Shown here: positions 27,786 to 40,721 of the stretch, in pieces
Layout: each line of letters begins with the position of its first letter
Numbering within the stretch: the stretch's first letter is position 1
Origin: Pestalotiopsis fici W106-1
Lineage: Eukaryota; Ascomycota; Sordariomycetes; Amphisphaeriales; Sporocadaceae
NCBI RefSeq assembly: GCF_000516985.1
Contig: NW_006917093.1
Span: forward strand, 1,922,001 to 1,986,000
Length of the DNA stretch: 64,000 nucleotides
Reading direction: 5' to 3'
Program-made: the position numbers and the translations under genes
The notes under the pieces: generated by a model
Seen by the model: the letters and a program-made list of their open reading frames with translations, nothing else
Databases searched by the model: none
What the model was told of the DNA's origin: nothing

Positions 27786-29445
27786 TTTTAAAATCGCTAA
27801 GCGCGTTAAAATTATCGGCTTTATTTTTTTTAATAATACCCGGCTGCTTATTATTTTAGCTACCGCTTTTAAAGCTTTAGCTATATTTAAAAAAACTTTT
27901 AAACTTTAATATAATAGCGCTTTTAAAACGGCGCAAAATCTCGGATAAAATAAGCGGTTTAAATTTTTATCCTCCGAATTTAGCCGCCGTAGCATTAAAT
28001 TCGTCGCCGGAGCCGAGCTTTTTAAAATAATAAATAAATTAATCCTTAATTTGCTTTATTAGGGCCGTTAGCTTTTCCTAGGCTAAATCCCGGCGCATTT
28101 TTTATAGCTTTATATTGTATATATAACGGTTTAATTATAACTCGAATTCGTTTTTACCGCTAACGGTAAGGCCTTTTTTATCGTTATTTTCGGTAAAAGC
28201 GGCCTTTTTCGTTTAAAAAATACCTTTAAGGTATTATTTTTTTAAAAAAATCTAAACCGCCTTAAAAAATTTTATAGCTATTTCGGTAATTGTTTTAAAT
28301 AAATATTATATTTAATAATAAATATTTTAAAAAATAATAAAATTAAATAATAATTTAATCGTAATAAGCATAAAAACGGGTAGGCCTATTTAAACGCTAT
28401 TTCGTTTTTATCCGGCATTTATAACGATTATCGTAATATAAATCGTATATTATCGGGATATTAGATACGGCTATATTATTTTAAAATAATATATAAATAT
28501 ATAATTTAAAAAAGCAATTTAAAATAAATATTTATAATTTATATTTATTTATAATATAAAATAGTAATATTTATCTAAATACAATAATAACTCGAAAATT
28601 TTACGGCCTTAAAAATTTAAAAAACGTTAACCACCGCCGCCGGCCTTTAAAACCAAGCATTTAAACCAACCTATTATATAATATTTCGTCGCTATAAAAA
28701 ATATAAAAATCTCCCCCGGCCTCGCTATTTAAATATATATTATTCCACCTTTAATAACTACTAAACCCGAAAAGCCACCTATTTTTATTTCCATTTTAGC
28801 TTCTATACCTAATAAAGCTTTCGTTTTAGCCCATTTACTCTAAATAGCGATTATAAAGGCAATAGCTAATAAACAACTTAAACCAAACGACGCCGGCGTT
28901 TTAAACGTTATTAAAATTTCGGAAAATAGCTTATTCCTCTAAAAAATATCTATTATTAAATAATACCTTAATAGCTTTTTTAGCTTAGCTATAATCCTTA
29001 AAAAAATTTTTACCCTAATCGATATAATTATATAAAATAATAAAATTTTTTAAAAATAAATTTTGGAGCTCGTTAAAAAAATTACCGTAAATTAATAATA
29101 GCTAAAAAACGCAAAAACAGATTTAAAAAATTAATAAGATATATTCCCGGTAATCGTAAAATCGGCAAAAAAAAGCAAAAATATCCGCAATAAATATAAA
29201 AAAAACCTTAATACGCTTTTTGCTATAAACGCTAGCGGCCCGCGCTTTAATCGTTTGCTCAAAATTTTTTCCCGGAATTTTTTATATAGCGTATATACGT
29301 AAATCGTATTTTACGGCTTTAACTATCCTTTTATATATTATTTTATTAATATAAAAATATACCACCGGCTAACCGGATATAGCCGCGGCGTATAAAAAAC
29401 GTAATAAACCTAGCCTATCGATTTATCCCAACTAAACTCCGTCGC

Positions 29446-30216
29446 TTATTAAAAATTTACCGAAAAAAAGCTCGCCGCCGCTAAAATCGCGATCGGGCCC
29501 GCCGGGTTCCTCATACCTATAAAAGCGGTAGCCGACGAACCCATCGTCGTCGATCCAAATTTCGATAAAGCGGTAGCCGACGAACCCATCGTCGTCGATC
29601 CAAATTTCGATAAAGCGGTAGCAAATTTTAAACCCGGCCTCCGCGGCATTTAATAACCGGTCGAGCATACTAAAATAAAACCTAAAAACGACGATAACGA
29701 CCTAAGCGTTAAAAAAAATAACCGCCCGTCGTTTAAACCTAAAAAATTCGCTATTAAATATAACGCGTTCCCGTTCGCGCGTAATTACGCCTATAATACG
29801 GCCATAAATAAAAACTTTAAATCGGCGATCGATAACCTAAAGCTTATTAACGGGTTTAAAACGGTCGAAAACGTCTCCTAAAAAATACTCGTCCGCATTA
29901 ATATATTATACGCCTAATACTGCTAAATAATCCTAATAAACGGCCTTAGCTCGGTAAAATTTAAAAACAAAAATAACGTCGCCGTATTATAAAAATAGCT
30001 CGCCGCTAACGTCTAAACCCTCCTTACCTATATCTAAATAAAGCCGTAAACCGAAAACAAATATAACGCCTTCAAAACATCGTTTAACGGCTTTTTTTAA
30101 GCCAAAATAACCGATTTTATAAAAGCGAATAGCCGGAAAAATACCAAAAAAAAAATTCAAAAATAAAAAAAACTAATAAATAAACGCGATAAATCGCGGT
30201 TAATTTATAATAATTA
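29446..30216 (+). pseudogene. eroded ~255-codon reading frame with in-frame 45-bp duplication
   Basis: One plus-strand frame runs from 29446 to about 30216 with TAA/TAG stops only. The first ~220 bp form a G+C-richer island with few RIP changes (KKLAAAKIAIGPAGFLIPI). Then a 15-residue unit is present twice plus a third partial copy, followed by a Lys/Asn-rich part. The last part is helical-looking, with LQKQLAANVQTLLTYI and a basic tail. No family recognised. The minus-strand open frames here (29432-29668) are shadows of the island. Confidence 0.5.
29522..29622 (+). repeat. 45-bp exact tandem duplication
   Basis: Two identical 45-bp units at 29522-29566 and 29567-29611, each starting AAAGCGGTAGCCGACGAACC, plus 11 bases of a third. 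They translate in the relic frame to KAVADEPIVVDPNFD repeated. Identity between the copies inside heavily mutated DNA implies that the duplication is younger than the main RIP episode, or that this patch escaped it. Confidence 0.85.
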
Positions 30217-32939
30217 AAATTAAATAATTTGCTATTACGTTAGGCTTTTTTATTTTAATTATTACGGGTAAATTTAATATCGTTTAAATTATATTCGTTT
30301 TTATATTTTTATTTAATTAATTACTTTTATACCGTTTTTATAAATTACCATAATTACTAATAACTACAACTATTAGCATAAACCCTAAACTATAATATCG
30401 CGCTATTAAAATCCCCCTTACAAAATCTATAATAGCTTTACTTTTATAAATCCATTTCTACGCCTTATTTCCGACGAAGCCTCGTCCCAATATACCAGCT
30501 ATAAAAACGCCGTTTTACGTACCTCTCGGACTAACACCTCCTTATCCTCGGAATAAGCATACTTATAAACCAAATATACCCAAAGCTTTATAAATCGGTA
30601 AAACCCCTTAATAGCCTTATAAAACGAATATATAAGCGATAGCCGGCTAAAAGCGGTGCCTCCGGCCCCTTCGATCGCCTCGTCCTTATTATATAATAGC
30701 CTAAAAACTTATACCCCCTCGCATAATATAGCCGATAACGGCAGCCGGTCCTTAAGCGATAAAAACGTTACCCAATTACCCGGGCGCTAAGCTAAACCGG
30801 CCTATAGTATATATAACGCCCGCCAAAAAACCAAAAACTAAATTAAATACGCCTTATATATTATTAATAAAACAAATTAAAAATTATTAGCGGTGCCTTT
30901 CCTTTATAACGTCGCAATAGCCAGCTTATTCGTATTAAACAAAAAATTTAATACCGCTAATAATACTCGGGTATTACCTTGCCCTCCCGCCGATAAAAAA
31001 CGGCCTTTTTATAATAATATTTCTTATTATAATTAGCGTCTAAAAGCTTATAGCAAATATAATTAAAATTAATATAAATTTTATAATAGCAAAAATAAAA
31101 TCCGTCTATTTTTTTAAAAAAACCGGCCTTTAAAAAATTATCTAGCTTAACGCCGGTTTTTAAATATTTACTAAACTAAACGATAACGCGGAAAAAAGCG
31201 GTTATATAATCGTTAAATTTATAATATTAATATAATTAATAATAAAAATAAAACAAATATCGGGTTATATTATATATTATTTTATAAAAGCGCCGTTTAA
31301 AGCACCGGTCTCGGCTAAATAAAAAAAAAATATCGACCGGCTTAAGCAACAACCAATCCGCCGGCACAAAAATATACAAATCCTTATAATCCAAATCTAT
31401 AATTCCTTAAAAGCCGAATAACGCCCGAATATATTAGCTAAATTACCTAATACCGTTTTTTAAAAGCTAGCTTAACGCGTATTATTAATGCTTTAATAAG
31501 CGAAACCGCTTAACCTTATAAAAAAGCATAAAATTGCGAAAAACGCTAAATTATTTTCGCTTTTATCCGTCGTCGATATTATTTATTATAAATAATATCC
31601 TAAAGCTAAGCACCGCCTAAAATCTCATAATAAATTTTTCGGCGCCCGAATCCTTTTTTAACTCGGAAAAATTCTCCGTTTCGTCTAAAAAAATAATCTT
31701 TAATTTTATATTAAATCTATTATAATTATTATATTCGGCTTCGAAACGGATAAATATAATTAGCGGATTAGCGACCGTAACCGTTAAACTATATTTATAT
31801 ATTAAATACCTTTTATAATTATATATATCGCGGAATCGCCTTCCGTATAATTTACCTTAAATATAAACCTAGCAAATATATATTTTTATATTTATAACCG
31901 GTATATTAATAATAATAAAATTAAATATAATTTAACGCGTTATTCCTAAATTTATATAATTTCGTTTTTTCCCTAATTAAATCGCGAAAAACTTAGCCGT
32001 TATTTAAATTTATAACATATTTATAATATATATATAAAAATTATATTTTATTTTTTAATAAAATCGCGAAATAAATTATTATATAATTTTACGACGGCTA
32101 TTAAAATATATATAAAATAATTCCAAAACTAAGGCCTGGTATAATCCGGATCTATTAGCGATTTTTTTCTTTTTAAATATCGTAACGAAACCTAATTTAA
32201 AATTATAATAAATCCGTAATTCCAAAATAGTTCTAATAATTAAAACGGTAATCGGTATCCAAAAAATAATTAAACAATTCTAATAAATCATTTAGCATTA
32301 TAATATTAAATTAATTAAATAATAAAAGCAAATTTAATATATTTAGGTATATAAAACCTTCGAAAATATATAATCTATTTATTATAAAAAACGATTAAAC
32401 CGCTTATAATAAGCTTAGCGTTCAGCTCTAATAATATAATAATAAATATTAAAATAAAAGCCCAGCCTCCTTCTTTTTCGGGCTTTACGCTTTATTATAA
32501 ATTAGATATATATACCTTTCTTTACTCCTATAAATATATATAAATACTTAACTAACTAATCAATTACTTTACTTACTATAACCTCGTTTATCTTAACAAT
32601 AAATAAAACAAAATATAATAATAACAACCATTATAACAACCACTAAATAGCCATTAAAATCATTAAAATCATTATAATAACCATTACAACCATTACAATA
32701 GCCATTATAACACCACCCTATAAAGCCTATAAAGCGAATTTAACTAAAATATTAAATAATCTTTTATATATTTAATATTAAAAAACTTTAAAAATAAAAT
32801 TAAATTATAAATTATTTATTATATAAAAATATAAATAAAAAAAAGCCTTTAAAAAAAGCCAAATAAAAACGCAAAAATACCGGGAAAAAAAACGAAAAAT
32901 CCCTAAAAAAAAAACATAATCGCAATATTAGCCGAACAT

Positions 32940-33266
32940 TTAAACTTTATTTCCTAGCTTATTTATATTATATCCCTTTTAATCTCTAAACTTTTTCGCA
33001 CTTCGAAGCACTTTTTTATTATCGTCGCCGTCCTTATTAACCTTACCGCTATTACCGCCCTTATTTTTTTTATCGCCTTTATTATTTTTACTATCCTTAT
33101 CGCCAACGACATTCTTCCTATTTTTTTAATTATTATACTAATATATTTCTAAAAATACCTTAACAAAAACCCGGTATTTTTCTTTAATTTTAAGCGCGTC
33201 GTTTATATATTTATAAAAATTAGTAATTATAATAAAAACTGCGGATTCGTCGATATTATAAATTTA
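32940..33266 (-). pseudogene. eroded Lys/Asp/Asn-rich reading frame
   Basis: A minus-strand frame of ~105 codons interrupted by a few TAA/TAG. It opens with IYNIDESAVFIII and a helical stretch, then a low-complexity region (GDKDSKNNKGDKKNKGGN) and a basic end (KKVLRSAKKF). I considered the YN-DE motif of pogo-type transposases, but the context after it does not fit. Unknown. Confidence 0.35.
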
Positions 33267-33511
33267 ATTAAAAATTATACAAATAAGATTCAAAACTTTA
33301 TTTAAAAATAAAAAACTTATATAAAAACGCAAATATAGCTATTTTTATAATAGCGTTTACATTTATCGGCTTTTATATATTTTATTTTAACAAGCTCCTA
33401 ATACTAACTATCGGATTAGCCGTACAAAGCACTTTTTAAGCAGCCTAAATATAAAATAAACCGAAAAAAACTATTAACACAACTTAAAAGCTAAAACGTT
33501 TTTTTAATAAT

Positions 33512-33678
33512 ATTAAATAAAAAAATCTTAAATAAAGGAGTTTTAAATAAAAAAATCTTAAATAAAAAAGTTTTAAATAAAAAAATCTTAAATAAAAAGG
33601 TATTAAATAAAAAGGTCCCGGAAACTGGAGTTTTAAATAAAAAGGTCTTAAACGCTAAAATCTTAAGCAAAAAAGCTT
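33512..33678 (+). repeat. 15-bp tandem repeat, KQK-type peptide
   Basis: About nine units of AAATAAAAAAGTTTT and variants. If the TAA is read as RIP-changed CAA, the unit encodes Lys-Gln-Lys-Ser-Phe. It lies directly upstream of the plus-strand relic at 33700 and probably belonged to it. One unit is doubled by an unmutated insert (CCCGGAAACTGGAG). Confidence 0.6.
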
Positions 33679-33699
33679 AATACTTACGAAAACGGGCAA

Positions 33700-34600
33700 T
33701 CTCACAATTACAACAAACCCGTTTAGCTAAAAAATTCGAAAAGCTATTAAAAACGGTATAAACGTTAAAAAAGCCTTCGCGTAAATTAATAGCACTAAAG
33801 CTAAAATAATAGGATCCGGTTAAATAAAGGCGGGCCAACTAAAAACTACCTATAAAAATATCGTAATCGGCTTACAAATTCTCACTTTTACTATAACGGC
33901 TAAAAATAAAGCCCTAAAAAGCAAATTAAAAAAAACCAGCGCTTTAAAAAACATTCGAAAAAATATTACTAAAATTAATCGGATAAATATAATTTTAAGG
34001 CTCCCTTTTATAATTACCGGCTAAAAGCTATTAACCTTTAAAAGGCGGTTAAAAAAAGTAGCTAAACGGATATTAATAAAATTTTAGCTAATTATTTAGC
34101 TAATAACCCTATCCCGAAACGGGCTAATAATAACTAAACGAATACTATTAAAATCTTTATTAATAACTTAACTAATAATTTTATCCTAAAGCGGGCTAAT
34201 AATAGCCAGGCGGCTATTAATAAAATCCTAACTAATAACCTTATCCAAAAGGTTATTACTAATAGCTAATTTAATAACCCTATCCAAAAACTAGCTGCTA
34301 ATAGCCAGTCTAATGCTAAAAAAAGCTATTATAGCCTTAAAAAGCTGCCTAATTTTAATATTATTAAAAATTCTAATAATCCTAAAGCAAACCCTAAAAA
34401 AAGGCAAAAGTATAAAAACCACTAAAAAAAGGCTATTAAGGACCTGCAAAACCGGGCTAGGGAATTCTAATACTAAAATCAGAAACGTAAAATATAACAG
34501 AAATAAAAGGTTTACGGCCAGATAAGCGCTAAGCCAAGCGACCAAAAGCAGGAATAAATATAGTAGAGCCTCCCATAGACTTAAAAATCTTACTTATCTT
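33700..34600 (+). pseudogene. eroded Gln-rich gene with Asn-rich repeats
   Basis: Reading TAA/TAG as lost Gln codons, the plus strand gives a Lys/Gln-rich coil from 33702 (LAKKFEKLLKT, then KLIALKLK). After one frame change near 34060 come three to four imperfect Asn-rich units of about 20-24 residues (INKILxNN...PKRANN) at 34072-34310. A helical basic tail follows (KKAIKDLQNRARELQY, then VYGQISAKPSDQKQE). Here the plus strand is G-richer than elsewhere in the block. It could be the C-terminal coil of a transposase, but I see no catalytic motif. Confidence 0.45.
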
Positions 34601-37315
34601 TTTAGGGGTTATTTTATCCCTTAGCATTTTAAAAGCGTTAACGATAAATCTAAAAAAAAAAAAAATAAAGACTTAAAAAAAAAATAAAACTTAAGAAAAA
34701 AAAAATAAAGCTTAAAAAAAAAAAAAACTTACGATAATTAAAAATAATAAGCTAATGGTAAATATATAATAAAAAAAAAAAGGTTAAATATAAACTAAAA
34801 GCAAAAATTCCTTTAATACCTATAAATATTATAATTCTTTCCCTAATTAAAATAACTAATTAAATACAAATGCTTAATTAATTATTTTAAATTAATATAA
34901 TTTAAATATTAAAAAGCAGAATATAAAGCTTAAAGCTAAATACCTTATAAAAATTACCTTAATATATAATAAATTATAATAAACGAATTTAAATACTAAT
35001 AATATATAGCGTGCCCCTTCCCCTTTTTTGCAATTTAATAAAAACAAAAAAAAAAGGAGCACTATACGATATTAATAATTACGCCTAGCGATTTTAAATT
35101 AAGGCTTAAAAAGCGTGCCTTAATATAGCTAAATAAGCAAACACTATATATAAACTATATATACGATTCTAAGCGTTTATTTAATAAATAATTTGCTTTT
35201 TATTATATTATTTTATAACTTAATAATATTATTTCGGCTTTTTTACAAATCCTTAAGCGTATATCTTTTTTAATTTATTTAATTATACTAATAATAAACC
35301 GCCGAAAAATAGCATAAACCGTATAAAGCCTCGTATTAAAACTTTTAAATAAATTAGGGAAATCCTCGCAATTTAACGCGAAAAATCTTTACCTGCCCGG
35401 AAAGCGTAAAAAGCTAAAATAAATAATATAAATAAAAATCAAACCAAGCTTTAAGCTAAATTATCGCTTTATAAATACGCAAAATAATAGCAAAAACCCA
35501 CTTTTGCCTAAAAAAAAAATAAATATCTAAATTAAAAATACGCTAATAAAAAAAAATACCGGCATTAACCGTCGAATTTCTATTATTATAAAATAAAATC
35601 GGTTAATTATTAAAAAACGATAATTTAAAAATCGAAAAAAGCGATAAATATATTAGCTCGTTTATTATTTAATCCGATATTAGGAAAAAATGCTAATTAA
35701 AATACCGACCTTTTATACCGGGAAAGCGCCGCTTTATAATAAAAAACGCCAAAGCTTCCGCGCAATATCGTAAACTTTATTAACTTATATATATTTTAAA
35801 ACGTTATAAATAGCGGCGTAATAAAAACAAAAGCGGCCCTTAAAAAACTTAAGCGTTCCTAACGTCCGAAGCAACTTTATATAATTAATAATTAGCAATA
35901 TAATCGTAACAGGCCTACGGTTTAAAAGCCTATTTTTAATAGCTTACTTTATAAACGGAATATCGCAATAGCCGTCGCTCTAAACCTCCGGTAACACTAT
36001 TATATAAAATTTCCAAACGGGAACCTTACGCAATATCCAAAATATAATCTCGGCGGCCTCCTATCGGGCATATACTAAATCTTTACCGCGCTAATAAAAA
36101 ACGCCTAACGCGGCGCTAAAAAACTATTAAAAATCTTTGCTATACTCGATACCCGTATATAACACCCGGCTTAAATACCAAAAATTATTAATTATTACGC
36201 GGTAAAAAACGTTTAAACGCTTAAAAAAAAAATCCTCCCTAATATAATATAAATTACTAATATTTATAAAAAAAAATTTAATATAACCTCCGCCTAGCCA
36301 GCTAAAAAAACTATTAAATAATCGCCGCGCGCCGCAATAAGCGACTATATAACGGCGCTAAAATACTCGTCGGACTTAGCGATAATAGCTTTATAATAAT
36401 ACGCCGATTTTTTAGCGTACTAATTATCGCTAAAAAATCGGAATATATATTCCGGCTTAATTTTATAAAAACTTAAATCGGCTAAAAATATAAAATTAAT
36501 AAACGGTTAAAGCGCTATTTTATATATATAAATTAAAATATTTGGGGGCACTAAATCCAAAACGCTATATTTAAAAAATTTTTTTATTATAATAATCGAA
36601 TATAACTCGAGCTTTTAAAATTTTAAATAAAAATAGTATTTAAAATTAAATAAAAGTAGTAATAAAATAACGCGTAATTTCCGGCGAAAAAATAAAAATA
36701 AAAAAAAATAAAAACTCCCGTATCTAAAATAATAAAAATTTAAACGAGCCTATTATTATTTTTTTATTTATAAAAAATATATTTAAATTATAAATTTCGG
36801 ACCTAATATATAAACAGCCTTTTATATATTATTATTTTTAAAGCTAACGTAATTTCTATAATATCTTTAATTATTAATATATATTAAATACGGCCGCCCT
36901 TATTTTTATAATAATACCAAAATAAAATCCTACTAAAAACTCCTATTATTATATTATAATATTTACTATCGGAAATTATTAAATTATAATAAAGCAATTA
37001 CGGAAAAAGCTATTATTATAAATTTTTAACACAATATTTCCATTTTTATAAGCATCGTATTTAATCTAAAACGGGTTATTAAAATCGTGCCCTTATACGC
37101 TCTATATTTAAAAATCAAAAACAATTATTAATAATAATCCACCACAAATAATAATCCAGCTAACGCAACTATAAAACAATTAAATTAATATATATACGTA
37201 TATAATAAAAAAACGCCATTATTGCCCGACTACTACTTTATTATTTTGTCGCGCAAAAAAAAAAAAAAAAAAAATTATTATAAATACCAACGCGGGTTAT
37301 AAAAACCTATATAAC

Positions 37316-37415
37316 NNNNNNNNNNNNNNNNNNNNNNNNNNNNNNNNNNNNNNNNNNNNNNNNNNNNNNNNNNNNNNNNNNNNNNNNNNNNNNNNNNNNN
37401 NNNNNNNNNNNNNNN
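37316..37415. other. assembly gap (100 N)
   Basis: Exactly 100 N, the conventional size for a gap of unknown length. A poly-A run of ~18 lies 40 bp to the left. The true length of the block may therefore differ from the apparent 35.1 kb. Confidence 0.98.
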
Positions 37416-37959
37416 GCAAAAGCAAAAGAACAAAAAAAAAACAAAAAAACAACGAACCTGCCCAAAATATATTATAAAACAAATATAGCGGTAAATAAAA
37501 AAATATATAACTAATAATATACAAAATATCGCATTATATAAAAAGCCGTATAGCATAAATATAAATCTATCCGAAATAAATATCCTATTTTAAACAAACT
37601 GCTAACGGCAATACCACTAATCCAATTACTAAATAAACCGGTTTAAAAACCGCTAAAATACAAAAAAAACCGTATTAATTATAAAAAAAACTTTAATTTC
37701 CCCTATTCGGTCCTATTTAATAATAAAAACCTAAAAGCAACGCTATTATAAATCTCTGCTATTTTTTCGAAGCAAAAATATTTTCGCTACGCTAAAAAAA
37801 AAAATTTATAAAACGTTTATATAAATAAAAAAAAAATACGCCGGTTATACCTATAACGGCAACCGGGCAAAATATTCTAATAATATATATTATAAATAAA
37901 AATAAACCGGGCGATTTAGCTAATAAAAAAAAATAATACCTAAAAATAATAATAATAAA

Positions 37960-38230
37960 AACCTAAAACCGTAGGCTTACGAGGCGAAATCCCTTTTAGG
38001 CCAAAGGGCCTCCGCATTTATCTGTCTAATAAACGCGGAACGGCTAAAATAACTACGTGCTATAACGGCCGCATAATAAAACGACCTTTTGCAAAAAACG
38101 TAGCAAAACCTACGGTTATTAACTATAATAAAAAAAGCAAAAAACGACCGAAAAATAATAATTATAAATAATAAAAAACAAAAAAAAAGGAAAAAAAGGA
38201 CTATAGCGGCAATAATTATAATAATAATAC
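37960..38230 (+). pseudogene. eroded coiled-coil reading frame
   Basis: A plus-strand frame of ~85 codons with TAA/TAG only. It contains EAKSLLGQRASAFICLINAE, then LRAITAAQQNDLL and a Lys/Arg-rich end (KKQKKRKKR). It resembles in shape the coiled, basic C-terminus of fungal pogo/Fot1-type transposases, but without the DDE core this stays a guess. A short GATAAC hexanucleotide repeat follows near 38265-38288. Confidence 0.35.
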
Positions 38231-40349
38231 CTTAGTGCTATTTTTTAATATAATAAAGGCCGGCGATAACGATAACGATAACGATAACTAAAACCTTTAA
38301 AATATATTAAGCTAAAATATTATAAATATTTAATAAATTATATTATATTAATTATCTTTTATATAAACGCTATTTATATCCGTAATATTTAGCGAGCTTA
38401 TTGCAAACTAACTAATCCCGTTATTAATATAATTCGTAAAATTTAGCAAATCGCTTTATATTTATTTTTGCTTTTTATATAATTTTTACCGCACTTATTA
38501 GCTTTATAATAGCTAATTTTAATCGCTTTTTAGCTCCCTTAAAAAAAATTAAAAAATCGGCTATTTATTATAATAACACAAAACCTCGTTTTAATATATC
38601 TACTCGTTTTTTATATTTATTATAAATATCCTTTATTTTACGGAATTTGCTATATACAAAATAAACCTCGCGTATAACGCGCTACGCCGCCGCTAAAAAC
38701 AGCTATCTTTTCGCCGTATACTTTACGGCATCGCTAATATATACTATATTATTAACCGTATAATATATAAACGGAATACTAAATCCGTAATAAGGCAATA
38801 AAATATTATACCGGTATAACGGGTAATTTCCAAAATCCCGAAGCCATTTCCAAACGCAACGCTTTAAAAATTTATATTAACAAAAAAGCACAAAAACCTT
38901 ATTTCTAACGGGATTATCCTTTAAATATATAAAATATTATTTTTCCGTATTTAATAAAAATAACAAAATAAAACGAAGCATAATATCGTCTTTTTTAATA
39001 AACTAAAACTCGTTAAAGCGGTAATCGTAAAACCCTTTATAGCAATCCTAAACGTAAAACCGCAGCGCTTTAACCTCGGGTATTCGTTAATAAAACTAAA
39101 ATCGGCAAGCTATAAAATTTAATGCTATAATATTAGCTAAATTATAAATAATATATAACCGGGATAATATTAGCTCGGTATAAAAATGCTTTCCAGCTAA
39201 TATTAAATCGATTAATATATATATTTCTAAAATCCCGTCCTAACTAACCAGCATAATAATATTAATAATAACTATAAAATAACCGACTTTAGCCTTATTA
39301 AAAATTTCTGCTAAATAAGGCCCGCCGGAATAAGCCATTTCGAAAAATAATAAGCAAACGGTAAATTATTTAGGTTAAAAACGCTAAAAAACACTATCCA
39401 AAAGCGATTAGCTAATAACGAATAAAACCGAAAAATATTCTAAATAAAAAGCGGCTATAAAATATAATATAATCCTAAAAGCCTCGCTTAAAATAAAACA
39501 AAAAAAAATATATAATAATTAGCGCTTAAAAAGCTTCCCGGTTATAATTAAAATATACAAAACAAATAATATAATATAATAAAAAAACGGGTATATAAAA
39601 AAACCACGAACTAAAATAAACCGAAATATATTACTATTAAAATCCGGGGACATATAATCAGAAACTATTAAAACACATAATTTTAAAACGGAATTTAAAA
39701 TAAAAAACAAAATAAATCTCTTAAATTATAGCAATAATAAAAAAAAAATTTCAATTTAATTAAACTATATATATAAATAAAAAATAAACTTTAATTTATA
39801 TAATACCTAAATAATATTAAGCCATATCTACCATTTAAAGCGCAAAGCTTCCTATATTTTACTTAAATAAAAAATTATAAACAGCTATTAAAATAAATAT
39901 AATAAAAAATATTAATTTTAGCGTTAAAACTTATTAAATAAAATAAAAACGGAGCTATCGGATTTCCTAAACCGGATTTAAGGCCTTAAAAATAGCCAAA
40001 TAATAACTTATATTAAAAAAATATATATTTATATATATAATAAAAAAAAAATAAAAACCCAAAATCCGTATAAATATATAATCTATCTGCCTTATATATA
40101 TAATCGTAAATCGATTCGGAAAATTATTTATAAATCCCTATTAATATTACCGCTTCCGTCCCCTATTAAGCTCGGACCAGCCAAATCAATCCAAATCAAT
40201 CCATCCTAGCCATCTAAATTAACTTATAAAAAACCAATTACGCAATAATTAAACTCGTCCCTATCTCTTATATATAATACAATATATACCGCGCGGCGGC
40301 TAATATTCACTTTTCCAACCTTTTATATAATAGCCTAGCGGGAAAATAG

Positions 40350-40721
40350 CGGAGCAAGCCTGCGTATTATTATTTGCAAAAATTCTAATAAATTATTAAT
40401 ATTCCCTTAATTTCCGTAGCGTTAGCCTTAATTCGCCGCAGCTCCTCGGCCGCAAACGCTATCCTTTTACGGATAACATATACTCTTTATTCGGTTTTTT
40501 TTAAAAAGCTCCTTAAACTTAATAATATCCTCCTAATATAACAATATATCCGGATCTTATAGCCACTCCTTAGCCCAATAAAAAAGCGTATATAGCTTAT
40601 TTTAGGGCTTAATTATAAATAAGGAGTCGGCGGCGTCCTCGGAGTCCTTAGATCCGGTAGCAATCTTACCCTTCCTGGCCTTCTTCTCTACGGGTTCTGG
40701 TCAGGAGTCGTCTTCACTCAT
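40350..40721 (-). pseudogene. inward-facing relic gene at the right edge of the block
   Basis: The ATG at 40721 lies only ~50 bp from the insertion edge and reads inward: MSEDDS, a TGA, then PEPVEKKARKGKIATGSKD and DSEDAADSLF. This first ~110 bp has normal composition. From about 40615 onward RIP-type TAA/TAG appear (NKLYTLFYWAKEWL, EDIIKFKELF). After one frame change it ends with a helical segment (RKRIAFAAEELRRIKANATE). An acidic/basic N-terminus followed by coils suggests a nuclear protein. A gene starting at the very edge and pointing inward recalls the position of captain genes in Starship elements, but no tyrosine-recombinase motif is visible. Confidence 0.5.

Noticed and set aside
29432..29668. 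Minus-strand open frames with a YRFIEIWIDDDGFVG repeat
   Set aside because: They mirror the 45-bp duplication. The plus-strand frame is far longer (about 255 codons with only RIP-type stops), so the minus reading is a shadow.
33200..33266. Pogo/Fot1-type transposase motif (IYNIDES)
   Set aside because: The residues after the motif do not follow the DDE core of that family, and a Lys/Asn-rich low-complexity region comes too soon.
34291..34545. Overlapping 70- and 84-codon frames on both strands
   Set aside because: Short frames by chance inside the plus-strand relic at 33700-34600; composition is dominated by Lys/Leu from A/T-rich codons.
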